Of a stretch of DNA of 64,000 nt, positions 36,701 to 45,167 are shown piece after piece. Source of the stretch: Paenibacillus paridis. Its GTDB lineage: Bacteria > Bacillota > Bacilli > Paenibacillales > Paenibacillaceae. A program made the position numbers and the translations under genes. Numbering within the stretch: position 1 is the stretch's first letter; the number at the start of each line of letters is the position of its first letter. The notes under the pieces are model-generated. The model saw only the letters and a program-made list of their open reading frames with translations. It did no database searches and was not told the origin of the DNA. The stretch is taken from positions 91,670 through 155,669 of the forward strand of contig NZ_VCIX01000066.1 in NCBI RefSeq assembly GCF_006345825.1, read 5' to 3'.

Positions 36701-39314
36701 CTTGAAAAGGGTCCGGAGTGGTAGTTTCCTCTACCTTTACGTTTCCGAGCCAAATCGGGCTTGTGCTCAGCCCCAAGTTGAACTCCAGCCTTGCCAGCGT
36801 ATCGGTCTCGGCTCCCATTTGGAACAACATCTCGTAAGACTGCAAGCTATTCGACAGCCTTGCTTCCAAGCTGTCCGAATACGTTGTCCAGCCGCGGTTT
36901 TCGCCGCCCCCAAACTTCACCGTCATATTACGGTTGGCATTGGATTTGGCATCAAATGTCAGCTTATACCAGCGTCCTTTACCTAGTGTCACGTTCTGGA
37001 TCAGCTGTACCGCGTGTGCGGCATTGCCGCCTGACGTGATGTCTGCTTTAGCAAAATTCACGCCGCCAATCGGTTCAACCGAAACCGAACCGTTTCCTTG
37101 GAACGTACTCACATGTACAAAGTTCCAAAATTTCGTGTTCAATACCTGATCAGGCTCTGCAATATTTGTGAATGGTTCTTTGTAATCCTTATCGTGAACA
37201 AAATTGCCTGCAATCGGCTCTTTGTATTGCGCAGGATAAGGCTCCGATTCAAAGCTTGGCTCTACCGGTGTTTGGTAAGGCCTGCTCGCAATGTCATAGA
37301 CGCGAACATAATCCACTTCCATCTTTGCCGGCAAATCTGATGGATTTGGCCGGCGCCCGCCATCATAATTGCCGCCAACCGCCAAATTCAAAATCATGTA
37401 AAAAGGCTTATCGAATGGGGCGGGAAAAGCGTATTTGGCCGGTTGATCTGCGCCCCAGCTATCCCAATTGTTCAGCTTCTGATACAATTCCCCGTCAACG
37501 TACCAGCGAATTTCACCCGGCTCCCACTCTACTCCATAAGTATGGAAATCGGTGATATCCGTATTTTCGCCGAATTCGTATTCGGCTCCGGTCGCTTTAT
37601 TGTTTGGCCAGTTTCTGCCATAGTGGATCGTGCCGCCGACCTCTTTAGGAAGACGTCCGCGCGCCTCCATGATATCGATCTCGCCCGATGCCGCCCAGAC
37701 GCCATATTCACTTTCCGCAGGCATCATCCAGAAAGCTGGCCAAATGCCCTCTCCAACCGGAAGCTTCATGCGTGCCTCGAATTTGCCATACGTTTTGGTA
37801 AAGGTCGGCTGCGTATACAGCCTGCCTGACGTATACGGTTTCCCTTCATGGCTTTCATTTTTGGCTGTGATTGTCAAAGTTCCATCTTTAACCAAGAGAT
37901 TGTCGGCACGGTAAAATTGCTCTTCGTTATTTCCCCAGCCGTCGAGGCCGTACTGAGCTCCTGTACCAAGCTGATAGGCCCATTTATCCAAATCGACGCC
38001 GTTTGTGTCCAAATTTCCCCCGCTGCCGTCGAATTCATCATTCCATACCAGCTTCCACTCATCCTTCGGCTCAGCTGTAGGAGATGGGGCAGTCGTTGCC
38101 GTCGGTTCTGCTGTTGGTGTTGCCGTCGGCGCAATGGTTGGGCTAGGCGTTGCCTCGGGAGCAGGTGTTGATCCTCCGCCACCGCTACCTCCGTCAGATG
38201 ATGTTCCATCTTTCACGACACCGTTTTGTACAGACGCTTCGCTTCCTTTAGTTAAGCTTCTGCCGTTCAATAGAGTGCCCGTACCCCTGTTTTTCACTTG
38301 CTTCACATTTCCCTGAACCCTGATTTCGGTTCCTGTTGCGGTCTCACCTACCGTCAAGGAGTCGCTGCTTGCATCTTCTCCGATTTCAATAATCGCATCG
38401 GTATCGACCGTGAGCTCCTGCACGTTAGTCTTGCTGGACAATACGACGCGCACCTTGCCGTCCGTTTTATTTACAGCAAGCTTATTCAGCTTTGAATTGA
38501 TAAAATGAATGCTGTTGATTCCGCCACCTTGAACGTAGACCGTGCCGAGCACTTCCACATCCGTTAAATAGACATCCCCTTCGCCGATGCCCGGCGTCAG
38601 AAACAAGTCGCCTTTAATGACTGCTTGATTCACTTTAACGTCCGCTGTATTAATGACAGCGCTGCCGGAAACGTTCAACCCATCGTAGCTGCCGGCAGCA
38701 TTCACAACCTCGGCCGCCAAGCGGTCTAGCAGCGCGATCGCTTCTGCGCGAGTGATGGCCTTCTGCGGACGTATCGTTTGATCGGGATAACCTTTTATGT
38801 ATCCGCCAGCGAGCAAGCGCTCAAGCGACTCCTTTGCGTAGGACTGCACCTGATTGCGATCTACGAAGTCGGACAAGGGATCATTCCCTGCCGTTTGCAG
38901 CTGAAACAGCTCGGCCGTTATTTTCGCCGCATCCTGCCTTGTAATCGGAGCATCAGGCTTGAAGCTGCCATCCGGGTAACCCGAGATCACGCCGGCTTCT
39001 TTAACCGCCAGAATATCCTTGCTGTACCAAGCGTCAGAGGCAACATCCGCGAATGCCCCCTCGCCCTTGGCTCCCAAGCGAAATACAGCATTGACCAGCT
39101 TCGCAAATTCCGCCCGCGTCACTTGGCGATCGGGTTGAATGCTCCCATCCGGATAACCGCCCAGCATCCCCTTGGAAATCCATTTTTGCAAAGAGGCTTC
39201 CCCCCAATGCGTCGCTGCCGATGGTTCGGCAGAGGAGGCTGCTGCGCCAACTGCCGGCAAGCTGCTCGTTAACATCATAAATACCAATACGATCGAAATG
39301 AACCGTTTATTCAT
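30714..39314 (-). CDS. Giant S-layer-anchored protein with two GH16 endo-beta-glucanase domains
   Basis: This 2866-residue secreted protein is predicted to be bound to the cell wall. Rough order: signal peptide 1-27; three SLH domains 35-201 (each with GYPDGS-like turns); beta-rich domain 205-365; Thr/Pro linker 378-416; GH16 416-675 with catalytic GEIDIMEARGR near 545; four CBM4_9-like modules 700-1341; DUF1533-like 1363-1448; GH16 1453-1706 with GEIDIMEARGR near 1580; three CBM4_9-like 1728-2218; DUF1533-like 2221-2306; CBM4_9-like 2315-2466; DUF1533-like 2471-2555; F5/8-type C 2558-2688; Gly/Thr/Pro linker (GTDPG repeats); second F5/8-type C 2721-2866. Both ExDxxE catalytic motifs are intact. 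The family cleaves beta-1,3- or beta-1,3-1,4-glucans such as laminarin. The ATG at 39314 has TAGGAG upstream; the open frame to 39401 crosses a terminator. It lies downstream of, and probably is coregulated with, the ABC transporter genes. Confidence 0.93.
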   Translation of the reverse strand: MNKRFISIVLVFMMLTSSLPAVGAAASSAEPSAATHWGEASLQKWISKGMLGGYPDGSIQPDRQVTRAEFAKLVNAVFRLGAKGEGAFADVASDAWYSKDILAVKEAGVISGYPDGSFKPDAPITRQDAAKITAELFQLQTAGNDPLSDFVDRNQVQSYAKESLERLLAGGYIKGYPDQTIRPQKAITRAEAIALLDRLAAEVVNAAGSYDGLNVSGSAVINTADVKVNQAVIKGDLFLTPGIGEGDVYLTDVEVLGTVYVQGGGINSIHFINSKLNKLAVNKTDGKVRVVLSSKTNVQELTVDTDAIIEIGEDASSDSLTVGETATGTEIRVQGNVKQVKNRGTGTLLNGRSLTKGSEASVQNGVVKDGTSSDGGSGGGGSTPAPEATPSPTIAPTATPTAEPTATTAPSPTAEPKDEWKLVWNDEFDGSGGNLDTNGVDLDKWAYQLGTGAQYGLDGWGNNEEQFYRADNLLVKDGTLTITAKNESHEGKPYTSGRLYTQPTFTKTYGKFEARMKLPVGEGIWPAFWMMPAESEYGVWAASGEIDIMEARGRLPKEVGGTIHYGRNWPNNKATGAEYEFGENTDITDFHTYGVEWEPGEIRWYVDGELYQKLNNWDSWGADQPAKYAFPAPFDKPFYMILNLAVGGNYDGGRRPNPSDLPAKMEVDYVRVYDIASRPYQTPVEPSFESEPYPAQYKEPIAGNFVHDKDYKEPFTNIAEPDQVLNTKFWNFVHVSTFQGNGSVSVEPIGGVNFAKADITSGGNAAHAVQLIQNVTLGKGRWYKLTFDAKSNANRNMTVKFGGGENRGWTTYSDSLEARLSNSLQSYEMLFQMGAETDTLARLEFNLGLSTSPIWLGNVKVEETTTPDPFQDNDPKEPLNGNHVYNGTFDLGRVDRMTYWNLSAEGANATGSVDPAVRELKVAIGDGGVVPGAVKLTQSGINLLEDNEYKLTFKARAASERTIQAAVTRLDGTLYAGPETFALTTDMKEHTLLFTMDQPTDVLGQLVFMLGGHQADVYLDDVKIIRLTNNNVGELALKDQFPVKNGDFSNGKASWGEHVQGRYDGWGSSAAFTPQNGELKIAIASEGNNPWDVMLMQTDFNLFKGNTYTVSLDVSSSKNREMELVIDANNQRYLSEKVQLTNEKQTLSYELAVQADITPSLKLLLGKLEGAAVIGAHDVIVDNIHVELKDARTRAFPLQNGYFDAGMQGWSTHIQGKYDGTSDAVITAQQGAAKLAIANTGANPWDIILQQEALGLLKGKTYVVSFAARASTPRTVEAVVENSANVRFLNEKVQIDNVTQTYSYEFTMEKDELAAIKLLMGKQPGSPAGAHDVWIDNVHLELKGAKEATGEKARSTNDITLPLPPVLSPDASDNAIGNDIDITFIDNEAWRNAITDVFVNGTKISVQAYQLAAGKLTIDKGQFATAKAYQLMIKAAGFENARVTQDIQAEIMWSLVWSDEFDGSGANVDTNGVNLDKWAYQQGNGSEYGVANWGNNEEQYYRKENIKVENGQLVIEAKNDGFGGKPYTSGRLWTSPTFSKAYGKFEARIKLPAGEGIWPAFWMMPKDSEYGGWASSGEIDIMEARGRVLGEVDGTIHYGKNAPNNKATGSQYHFPEGEDITSFHTYSMEWEPGELRWYVDGNLYQTINDWHSWGADQPDKYAFPAPFDKEFYIILNMAIGGNYDGGRKPDPSLLPAQMEVDYVRAYELTGRPYKEPVEPTLVKDTFPQNGKKAIDGNFIYDPAFTKGVKDITAANPDMDMNNWNFLHGAEFGGAGQVSVVTSDGAPFAKVDITNGGNVPYSLQLIQYVTLVKGQAYKISFDAKASAPRSMSVKFGGDANSGWGIYSDNFDPSLKEQLGHYEYRFLMTADTNAAARIEFNLGQNLNDVWIGNVRLEEIDELNEPGAAKIPLNNGNHVYNGGFDLGTMDRMLYWNTSVTDAASAVLGVDPATRKLNAAISNGGANASSIRLIQQGINLLQKDSYELTFDAKASATRTMEVQFKSKDGSVTYSGPHAIHLETANESHKITFTMPAGLSDEEGQLEFLLGGSDADVQLDNVKLLRTTNLNVDFTGIELFPLKNGDFSYGLSGWEPFTQGGAAAFTETDGAAKIAVTNVGGEAWNVMFNQSNLSLAKGMTYVLSFDAKSSVIRDIEAALENAAYVRRFYSGPLVLSPTMQHFEFTFKMAADDNVALKFLLGKTMQSAAGPHDIIFDNVVLEVKDAPVSRPPTLIPDTTSNRVGQPVEIKFSDKAEWREAIQTIEVNGAVLAVNQFSVQSGSIVIDPALFTTDRSYSIKIKAEGFGDASVSQVMFAADGNLVLNGEMSNGSTNWTFWFGDRGDSEYVPENGAARVDIHYHGGMHPEWNVPISWSTQFSQSGIKLEAGKAYELSFNAWSTVNRPIAAELTGYNNNQTVHFNISEDQAAVYKRSLTPSANVNLTLKFLLGNVINGANVTPDGPHTIFIDNVVIREVAAPPALTADSTDNKVGQPIELAFADQQAWRDKITQVTIDGVNAPPGSYTVEAGKIRLDASLFPAIKTYAIAISAAGYGISEVQQQVKTAAANVALNKAATASSSAQAAGNATDGKSGTRWESAVSDPQWIAIDLNGVYKLESVVLNWEGAFGKAYKLQISSADIPGEGDWSDVFTENAGNGGLDNITLNGQEAKHIRLLGSARGTPYGYSLWEFEVYGSWISGGGGGTDPGTDPGTDPGTDPGPNPGTGPVSSNLALNKTVVASSFNAVFQPSLLTDGRMDTRWEANWTANQTSPYLPEWFYVDLNRVESIGKLVLTWETAYGKALDIQVAAEGSDLSESSADWKTVQSLERELAVAGKFEETVTLASSASARYVRILVTSKGLPPYGPSLYEIEMYA

Positions 39315-39377
39315 GCTTCTCCTACTCCCTTTCCTCTTGATCCAGTAAATGGAAACGCTTACTTCACACTTTAAGAA

Positions 39378-39429
39378 AACAGCCTGCTCCTTACAGCTCA
39401 ATGATGAAACTGCAACGTGACAGGCTGTT
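39378..39429 (-). terminator. Terminator between binding-protein gene and GH16 gene
   Basis: AACAGCCTG (39378-39386) pairs with CAGGCTGTT (39421-39429), and on the minus strand is followed by TTTTCTTAAAG. The long loop makes it moderately strong. It separates the transporter transcript from the giant gene, which may also be reached by read-through. Confidence 0.65.
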
Positions 39430-39483
39430 CGCTCGGTTAGTTAATCATGCTTCCAGCAAATGAACCGCTTCTAAGCTGCCGGT

Positions 39484-41214
39484 TTATTTTACGCTGTTGT
39501 ACCAATCGTTGACTTCTTTCGTAATTTGCTCGCCGCCGGATTTTTTCCAGTTCGCAACCATCGTATCGAAAGACTCCAGCGGTTGTTGTCCATAAACAAT
39601 TTTGTTAAACGTTTCGTTCAGCAATTTGTTAAGCAATTCATTTTTGCTTTGCATCGTTTCAGTCAAAGGACCCATGTAGTAGTTTTTCATGCGGATATCC
39701 TTTTGGTCCATAACGACTTTCATCGCATCGGTATTTTCTTTAAGACGGGTATTGAACTCTTGCTTCTCGTAAGGCGTTACCGCCTCTGCGCCGCCAGCAA
39801 GCTTAACATGCGTCTCTGCATAAAGCGTTGGAATACGAGCGCCTTCGTAAGTCAGCGTGTAGTATAGCGGTGGCGCCGTTTGATCCTTCAGACCTGGGAA
39901 GAGATCAGGGTGGTTCGCAATATCAGCCGTAATCGATCCGTCAGGAAGCGTTGCGTAATCGTAGCCTTCCGCGAAGCCCTTCTCGAACTCGCTGCCCGGC
40001 TGCGGGTTAGCCATATTTTCGAAGAACCAGTTATAGTAGTGCAAAATAGCTTCCGGATTTTTTGCTTTTTTGTTTACGAATAGGTAACCATTGGCAGGAG
40101 GATTTCCGCCTGCGGAACCGATTTTGCCATTAGGACCTGCAGGAACCGGATAAGCTTTGTATTTCGAACCCGGTACATTGTTCAGAAGATCCGGGAATGG
40201 CCAAGCTGGAAGCCAGTTCGGTCCGAACATAATGCCTGCTTCGCCTTTCGTAAACAGCTCGGAGCCTGTCGATTCGTCAAGCAATGCGGAATCTTGCGAA
40301 ATATAGCCTTTTTCCAGCCAAGTTTTCAAAGTAGAAAGAGCATCCTTAGCTGCTGGATTGATAGAGCCATGCTCAAGGGTACCGTCAGCCGCAAGATTCC
40401 ATTGGCCAGGCATCGTACCGTTCGCGCCGAACACAAAACCGATATCGGTCATCCAGTTAGCGAAGCCATTTTTGAAGCCAGTCGCAAGACCGATCGTGTT
40501 TTTCTTGCTGTCACCGTCCGGATCGCCGTTAACGAAAGCGTCCATAACCGTTTCCATCTCTGCAAGCGTCGTTGGCGCTTTAAGATTCAGCTTCGTTAGC
40601 CAATCCTCGCGAATCCACATTACATGATCCGCGTTGTAAGCGTAATCGAGAATCGGCAATGCCATTTTGTCGCCGCCGCGGCTAATTGGCAGCCAGATCG
40701 TTGGATCAAGATCAAGCCCCGCTTTATACGTATCGCTTGCGTATTTATCTACGAGATCGCCAATTGGCATAAATTGGCCGGAGTCAATCAGCATATTAAC
40801 CGTTTCCATGTCTCCGCGGTACGTGACCACGTCAGGCATTTCCTCGCCGGATGACAGCATCAGGCGCAGCTTCGTTTTGTACGCGTCATTCGTGTTTGTA
40901 ACTACCCAGTTGTACTTAATGTCAATGCCCAGTCTTTCTTTGATCAGACGGGTATGTACGTTATCCTCGATCGATTCGCCTTCTTTAAAGACGGAACCGT
41001 TCTGGTTAAGTCCCCAAACCGTCGTCAATGTGATTGGCGTCGTATATTTCCCGTCTACAAAACCTTCTTTATTGCCCTCTTCCGTTTGGGCCGGTTCATT
41101 GCCCGGCTTGTTGGTTGCCGGAGAATTTGTTCCCTTGTTCGTGTTGTTGCCCGAACATGCTGCAATTGCGAGCATAAATGATAGAACCAATAAGACCGAA
41201 AGCCACTTCTTCAT
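39484..41214 (-). CDS. Sugar ABC transporter substrate-binding lipoprotein (LplA-like)
   Basis: This 576-residue lipoprotein has lipobox IAAC with Cys20, then an Asn/Thr/Pro-rich tether and a family 1 extracellular solute-binding fold. It resembles the large LplA/YtcQ group that works with LplB- and LplC-type permeases. The ATG has GGGGGTAAAGG upstream. It is the last gene of the transporter set (permease, permease, binding protein) and directly precedes the double-GH16 beta-glucanase, so its ligand is probably a beta-glucan oligosaccharide (inference). Confidence 0.92.
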   Translation of the reverse strand: MKKWLSVLLVLSFMLAIAACSGNNTNKGTNSPATNKPGNEPAQTEEGNKEGFVDGKYTTPITLTTVWGLNQNGSVFKEGESIEDNVHTRLIKERLGIDIKYNWVVTNTNDAYKTKLRLMLSSGEEMPDVVTYRGDMETVNMLIDSGQFMPIGDLVDKYASDTYKAGLDLDPTIWLPISRGGDKMALPILDYAYNADHVMWIREDWLTKLNLKAPTTLAEMETVMDAFVNGDPDGDSKKNTIGLATGFKNGFANWMTDIGFVFGANGTMPGQWNLAADGTLEHGSINPAAKDALSTLKTWLEKGYISQDSALLDESTGSELFTKGEAGIMFGPNWLPAWPFPDLLNNVPGSKYKAYPVPAGPNGKIGSAGGNPPANGYLFVNKKAKNPEAILHYYNWFFENMANPQPGSEFEKGFAEGYDYATLPDGSITADIANHPDLFPGLKDQTAPPLYYTLTYEGARIPTLYAETHVKLAGGAEAVTPYEKQEFNTRLKENTDAMKVVMDQKDIRMKNYYMGPLTETMQSKNELLNKLLNETFNKIVYGQQPLESFDTMVANWKKSGGEQITKEVNDWYNSVK

Positions 41215-41341
41215 GCCTTTACCCCCGTAAGTTATATTTTGTTATTAATTACGATATATGTTATATCGCTTATTACCAATATACTGCTCGTTATTCATGA
41301 CCGAAAGACCACAATTTTGTTATTGATGCCTTTTTCTTGCG

Positions 41342-42220
41342 CTATTCCTTAACCGCTCCCAATATGATGCCTTTCACGAAATAACGCTGAAGGAACGGAT
41401 ATACGAGCAGGATCGGCAGCGTCCCGATAAAGATTTGCGCGGATTTGACGGTACGCTGGGAGATATGCTTCAGCTCATTGACATCCGGATTTATTTTATT
41501 AAAATCCTGCTGTACAATAATCGTTTGCAAAAAGGTTGATAACGGATATTTTCTATAATCTGTAATATATAACAAACCATCAAACCATGAATTCCAATGC
41601 GTAACCATTGTAAATAATGAAATCGTCGCTAATGCGGGCATCGATATCGGCAAAAACACGCTCCAGAGCGTCCGGAATTGACCTGCCCCGTCGATGAGCG
41701 ATGCTTCTTCCAGCTCCTTCGGCACAGCCCGGAAGAAGTTCATCAGAAGCACCATATTAAAAACATTGATCGCCCCAGGCAGCACGAGCGCCCAAATCGT
41801 GTTCATCAGATCCAAGTTGCGAATTAGCATGTACGAAGGAACAATACCACCGCTGAAGAGCATCGTAAAGAGGAAATACCAAGTATAGATCGAACGGCTC
41901 TTAAAAGCCCGGCCATCCTTGGATAGCGCATAGCCTGCCAGAATCATTAGCGACATGCCCACGACGGTACCAAGGGCGGTCCGTTTGAGCCCCATGTACA
42001 GCGCATTATGAAAATTATCGTTATTTAACGTCTTGGCATAAGCATCAAAGTTAAGGCCGACTGGCCATAGCTTCACCAGATTGGCATTTGCCGGCGCACT
42101 CGCGCTCAAGCTTACGGCAAGAATATGAACAAGCGGAATGACGCAGGAAATGCAGATAATGGCAAGCAATACGTAATTGAATACCGAGAAAACCTTATAG
42201 CCTGATGTTTTGTGATACAT
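41342..42220 (-). CDS. Sugar ABC transporter permease (LplC/YtcP-like)
   Basis: This 292-residue MalG-type permease has six membrane helices and the ABC-ATPase contact loop EEASLIDGAGQFRTLWSVFLP (key part EEASLIDGAGQ). It belongs to the CUT1 family, in which a shared ATPase such as MsmX, encoded elsewhere, usually powers transport; no ATPase gene is present here. The ATG has GGAGGAAGGAG upstream. It lies 23 bases after the other permease and 127 bases before the binding-protein gene. Confidence 0.93.
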   Translation of the reverse strand: MYHKTSGYKVFSVFNYVLLAIICISCVIPLVHILAVSLSASAPANANLVKLWPVGLNFDAYAKTLNNDNFHNALYMGLKRTALGTVVGMSLMILAGYALSKDGRAFKSRSIYTWYFLFTMLFSGGIVPSYMLIRNLDLMNTIWALVLPGAINVFNMVLLMNFFRAVPKELEEASLIDGAGQFRTLWSVFLPISMPALATISLFTMVTHWNSWFDGLLYITDYRKYPLSTFLQTIIVQQDFNKINPDVNELKHISQRTVKSAQIFIGTLPILLVYPFLQRYFVKGIILGAVKE

Positions 42221-42243
42221 GCTCTGTCTCCTTCCTCCCTTTC

Positions 42244-43203
42244 TTAGAAAATGCGGTAGCCGGCATATTTGTAGGCCATCCGGTAAGAGAATACGATCAT
42301 GACTAGCCCGATGATGGATTTAAATAATCCAACTGCCGTACCGAAGCTGTATTGGCCGTTCAATATGGCGGTCCGATACACGAACGTGTCGATGATGTCG
42401 CCCTTATCGTAAACGAGCGCATTGTAAAGGTTAAAGATTTGGTCAAAGCCGCCGTTCAAAATGTTGCCCAGCGACAGCGTGCCCACGACCACTGCGATCG
42501 GAATCATCGACGGGACCGTAATATGCAGCGTCTGCTTCCAGCGCGTGGCGCCGTCTACCTCAGCAGCCTCGTATAACGAAGGGTTAACGCCTGAGAGCGC
42601 AGCAAGGAATACGATCGTGTTGAAGCCGAAGTTCTGCCAAATATCGCTGACCACGACGGTGAAGCGGAACCAGTTGCCCTCGCCCAGCCAGAAGATCGAA
42701 TCCATGCCGAGAGTGTTGAGCAGTTGGTTTACAATTCCTTTGCTGCCCAGCATATCCGTCAGAATCGCCCCTAGGATTACCCAAGAGATAAAGTGCGGAA
42801 GGTACACGAGCGTTTGGACAACCCGTTTGAAAAACATTTTCCGAACCTCGTTCAGCAAGATCGCGAAGGTGAAAGGAACCACCAGGCCAAAGACGATTTT
42901 TAGCCCCGAAATAATCAAGGTGTTCCAAATGACCTGCTTGCTGTCCGGATATTCGAACATAAAGCGGAAATGCTCCAGCCCAACAAGCTTCGAGCGGAAC
43001 ATGCCGTCATACGGCTTGAAATCCTGGAAGGCCATAATTAATCCGCTCATGGGCACGTATGCAAAGATGAAGGTGATAATGGCTGCCGGAAGCAGCATAA
43101 GATGCAAGGGCCAAGTGCGGCTAAATAGTTCTCTGGTTTTGTTTTCCTTCTTTCGTGTTTGTTTTGTCCCCTGCTGCAGCGGTTCGTTTAGCGCACTTTC
43201 CAC
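42244..43203 (-). CDS. Sugar ABC transporter permease (LplB-like)
   Basis: This 319-residue MalF-type permease has about six membrane helices, starting near residue 35 with LHLMLLPAAIITFIFAY, and the EAA loop YEAAEVDGATRWKQ. The start is GTG at 43203, with AAAGGGG seven bases upstream; the TTG at 43221 lies in front of that site and is rejected. It heads the transporter operon. The 163-base gap to the divergent histidine kinase gene (43204-43366) must hold both promoters, and it is where the partner response regulator would bind. Confidence 0.92.
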   Translation of the reverse strand: MESALNEPLQQGTKQTRKKENKTRELFSRTWPLHLMLLPAAIITFIFAYVPMSGLIMAFQDFKPYDGMFRSKLVGLEHFRFMFEYPDSKQVIWNTLIISGLKIVFGLVVPFTFAILLNEVRKMFFKRVVQTLVYLPHFISWVILGAILTDMLGSKGIVNQLLNTLGMDSIFWLGEGNWFRFTVVVSDIWQNFGFNTIVFLAALSGVNPSLYEAAEVDGATRWKQTLHITVPSMIPIAVVVGTLSLGNILNGGFDQIFNLYNALVYDKGDIIDTFVYRTAILNGQYSFGTAVGLFKSIIGLVMIVFSYRMAYKYAGYRIF

Positions 43204-43366
43204 TGTTCTGCCCCTTTCCAAACAAAATTTGATTTGTGTTTTATCAGCTCTCCTGTATGATTAATTTTATCAGCAGTCTCTCCTGTTCTATAGACCACGA
43301 TTTTTGGAAGCATGCCACTTTGTAGACTTATCTAGCTTAATTTTGATCAAAAGAGAGGGTTCATGC

Positions 43367-45094
43367 ATGCGTTTACGAGAAAACACGTTTGCCAAAATGA
43401 TTACGATAATCATACTTTTGCTCATTCCGATTATTGTTTTGTATACGCTTTCTATTCGGACAAGCATCGACGTCATCAAGGAGGAAATGCAGTCGTTGAA
43501 GCAAAAGGATATTACATTCCTTGCCAATGAAATCGACAGAAGCGTGACAACGCTGTCTACGCTCGGCTTTCTTCTGAGCGAGGATATTCATATCCAGCAG
43601 CTGCAAAACCTTCATCTGATCGAAAGCTCCTACCAGCGAAATGACGAGAAGCTGCGCATTCTGGAGCGTCTTCGGCTGCTCAACGTAGCTCAGCGCTGGG
43701 ATACGCAGTACAGCATCACGGCGCCTGCGAGCAAGCAGCTCGTATCGACCAATACTTATCTTTCCTATGATCTTGAATCGATCAAGAAAATACTGACGCG
43801 CACCTGGAAATACGAGGAAATGACGATTCAAAGCATGAAGCAAAATCGGTTCGTTCGGCATATCGTCAAGCCTACGAACAAAATTACCGATATCGAAAAA
43901 GCCGGCATTATCGTTGAAATCTCTTTTCCCGAGGAGCATCTGATTAAAGATTTGGATACGTTCAAGCTGGCGGGCAAGGGGGACCCCTTTCTCGTTCATG
44001 CTGATGGGGCGACGATCAAGAACCGGACGGCGGACCGGGAAATGACCGAGACGATTAAAAAGCTAATCTTGAAAGAGAACGTCCAGGAAGCATCCAATCA
44101 AATTATTACGATTAAGGGAAATGATTTCCTTGTCACCTCCGCCCATGTGAAAACGCTTGATTGGTATCTAATTGACTATGTGCCGCTCGCGGATATATTA
44201 AAGCCAATCGTCAAAAGCCAGAGTTTGTTCTATGGCTCCGTCGGCTTGCTCTTAATCATGAGCTTGCTCGCGGGCTACCTGCTATATCGCAACGTCCAGC
44301 GCCCGATTGCCCTTCTCATTCGAAGCGTCAAACGGCTGCAGGAAGGCAACTATGCCGCGCGAATTACAGCGAATCCGAAAAACGAATTCACCTATTTGTT
44401 TCAGCGATTTAACGATATGGCCGCCAATACGGAGCAGTTGATTCAGAAGGTATACGTGGAGGAGCTCAGGCGACGCGAAGCGAACGTCAAGCAGCTGCAA
44501 TCGCAAATTAACCCGCATTTCCTATACAACTGTTTTGCGCTCATTCGCAGCCTGGCTAGGCTAGATAAGAAGGAATCGGTCATGAAGCTTGCAATGCATC
44601 TATCCACTTATTATCGCTATACGACGCGCGTTGAGAAGCTGACTGCCACGCTCAAAGAGGAGCTCCAGCTGGTAGAGAGCTATTTGGAAATCCAGCAATT
44701 CCATATCCAGCACCTTTCCTACCGCATCCAAGTGCCTGATGCGATGCTGGGCATCGAAATTCCGCGCCTGCTGCTGCAGCCGGTCGTGGAAAACGCGGTG
44801 CTGCATGGCATCGAGCGGTTTGACGGGGATGGCATCATTACGATTTCCGGTGAGAGCAATGACCGCTACCATACGATTATTGTCGAGGATAACGGCATTG
44901 GCATTACGGAGGAGGGCTTGCGGGAGCTGGAGAGGAAAATTATGAATCCGCCTGACGAGACCAGCGGCTGCGCGCTGTGGAACATCCGGCAGCGCATGCT
45001 CTATCAATTTGGGCCAGAGGCCTCCATCAGCTTCCGTATCCGCCCCGAGGCCGGCGTGGCTGTCTATCTCAGCTGGCCGAATGCGAAGCCCTAG
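43367..45094 (+). CDS. Sensor histidine kinase, YesM type
   Basis: This 575-residue membrane sensor has helix 1 (about 11-31), an extracellular sensing region (about 32-285), helix 2 (about 288-308), a HAMP domain (about 310-362), a His_kinase domain with the phosphorylated His in QINPHFLYN near residue 384, and a C-terminal ATPase domain with VVENAVLHG and VEDNGIGI. The ATG at 43367 follows AGAGAGGG seven bases away. Such kinases usually monitor sugar uptake together with an AraC-type regulator and a neighbouring Lpl-type transporter, as arranged here. Confidence 0.93.
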   Translation: MRLRENTFAKMITIIILLLIPIIVLYTLSIRTSIDVIKEEMQSLKQKDITFLANEIDRSVTTLSTLGFLLSEDIHIQQLQNLHLIESSYQRNDEKLRILERLRLLNVAQRWDTQYSITAPASKQLVSTNTYLSYDLESIKKILTRTWKYEEMTIQSMKQNRFVRHIVKPTNKITDIEKAGIIVEISFPEEHLIKDLDTFKLAGKGDPFLVHADGATIKNRTADREMTETIKKLILKENVQEASNQIITIKGNDFLVTSAHVKTLDWYLIDYVPLADILKPIVKSQSLFYGSVGLLLIMSLLAGYLLYRNVQRPIALLIRSVKRLQEGNYAARITANPKNEFTYLFQRFNDMAANTEQLIQKVYVEELRRREANVKQLQSQINPHFLYNCFALIRSLARLDKKESVMKLAMHLSTYYRYTTRVEKLTATLKEELQLVESYLEIQQFHIQHLSYRIQVPDAMLGIEIPRLLLQPVVENAVLHGIERFDGDGIITISGESNDRYHTIIVEDNGIGITEEGLRELERKIMNPPDETSGCALWNIRQRMLYQFGPEASISFRIRPEAGVAVYLSWPNAKP

Positions 45095-45167
45095 TAGATT
45101 GTGGGCCATCTGCTTAATTCAGCGTAAGTGATTATACAAATGCATAATAGAATTGGAGCTGTTCATC

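Noticed and set aside
39315..39401. N-terminal extension of the giant GH16 protein
   Set aside because: The extension reads through part of the terminator stem at 39378-39429. The ATG at 39314 has a ribosome binding site and begins a normal signal peptide.
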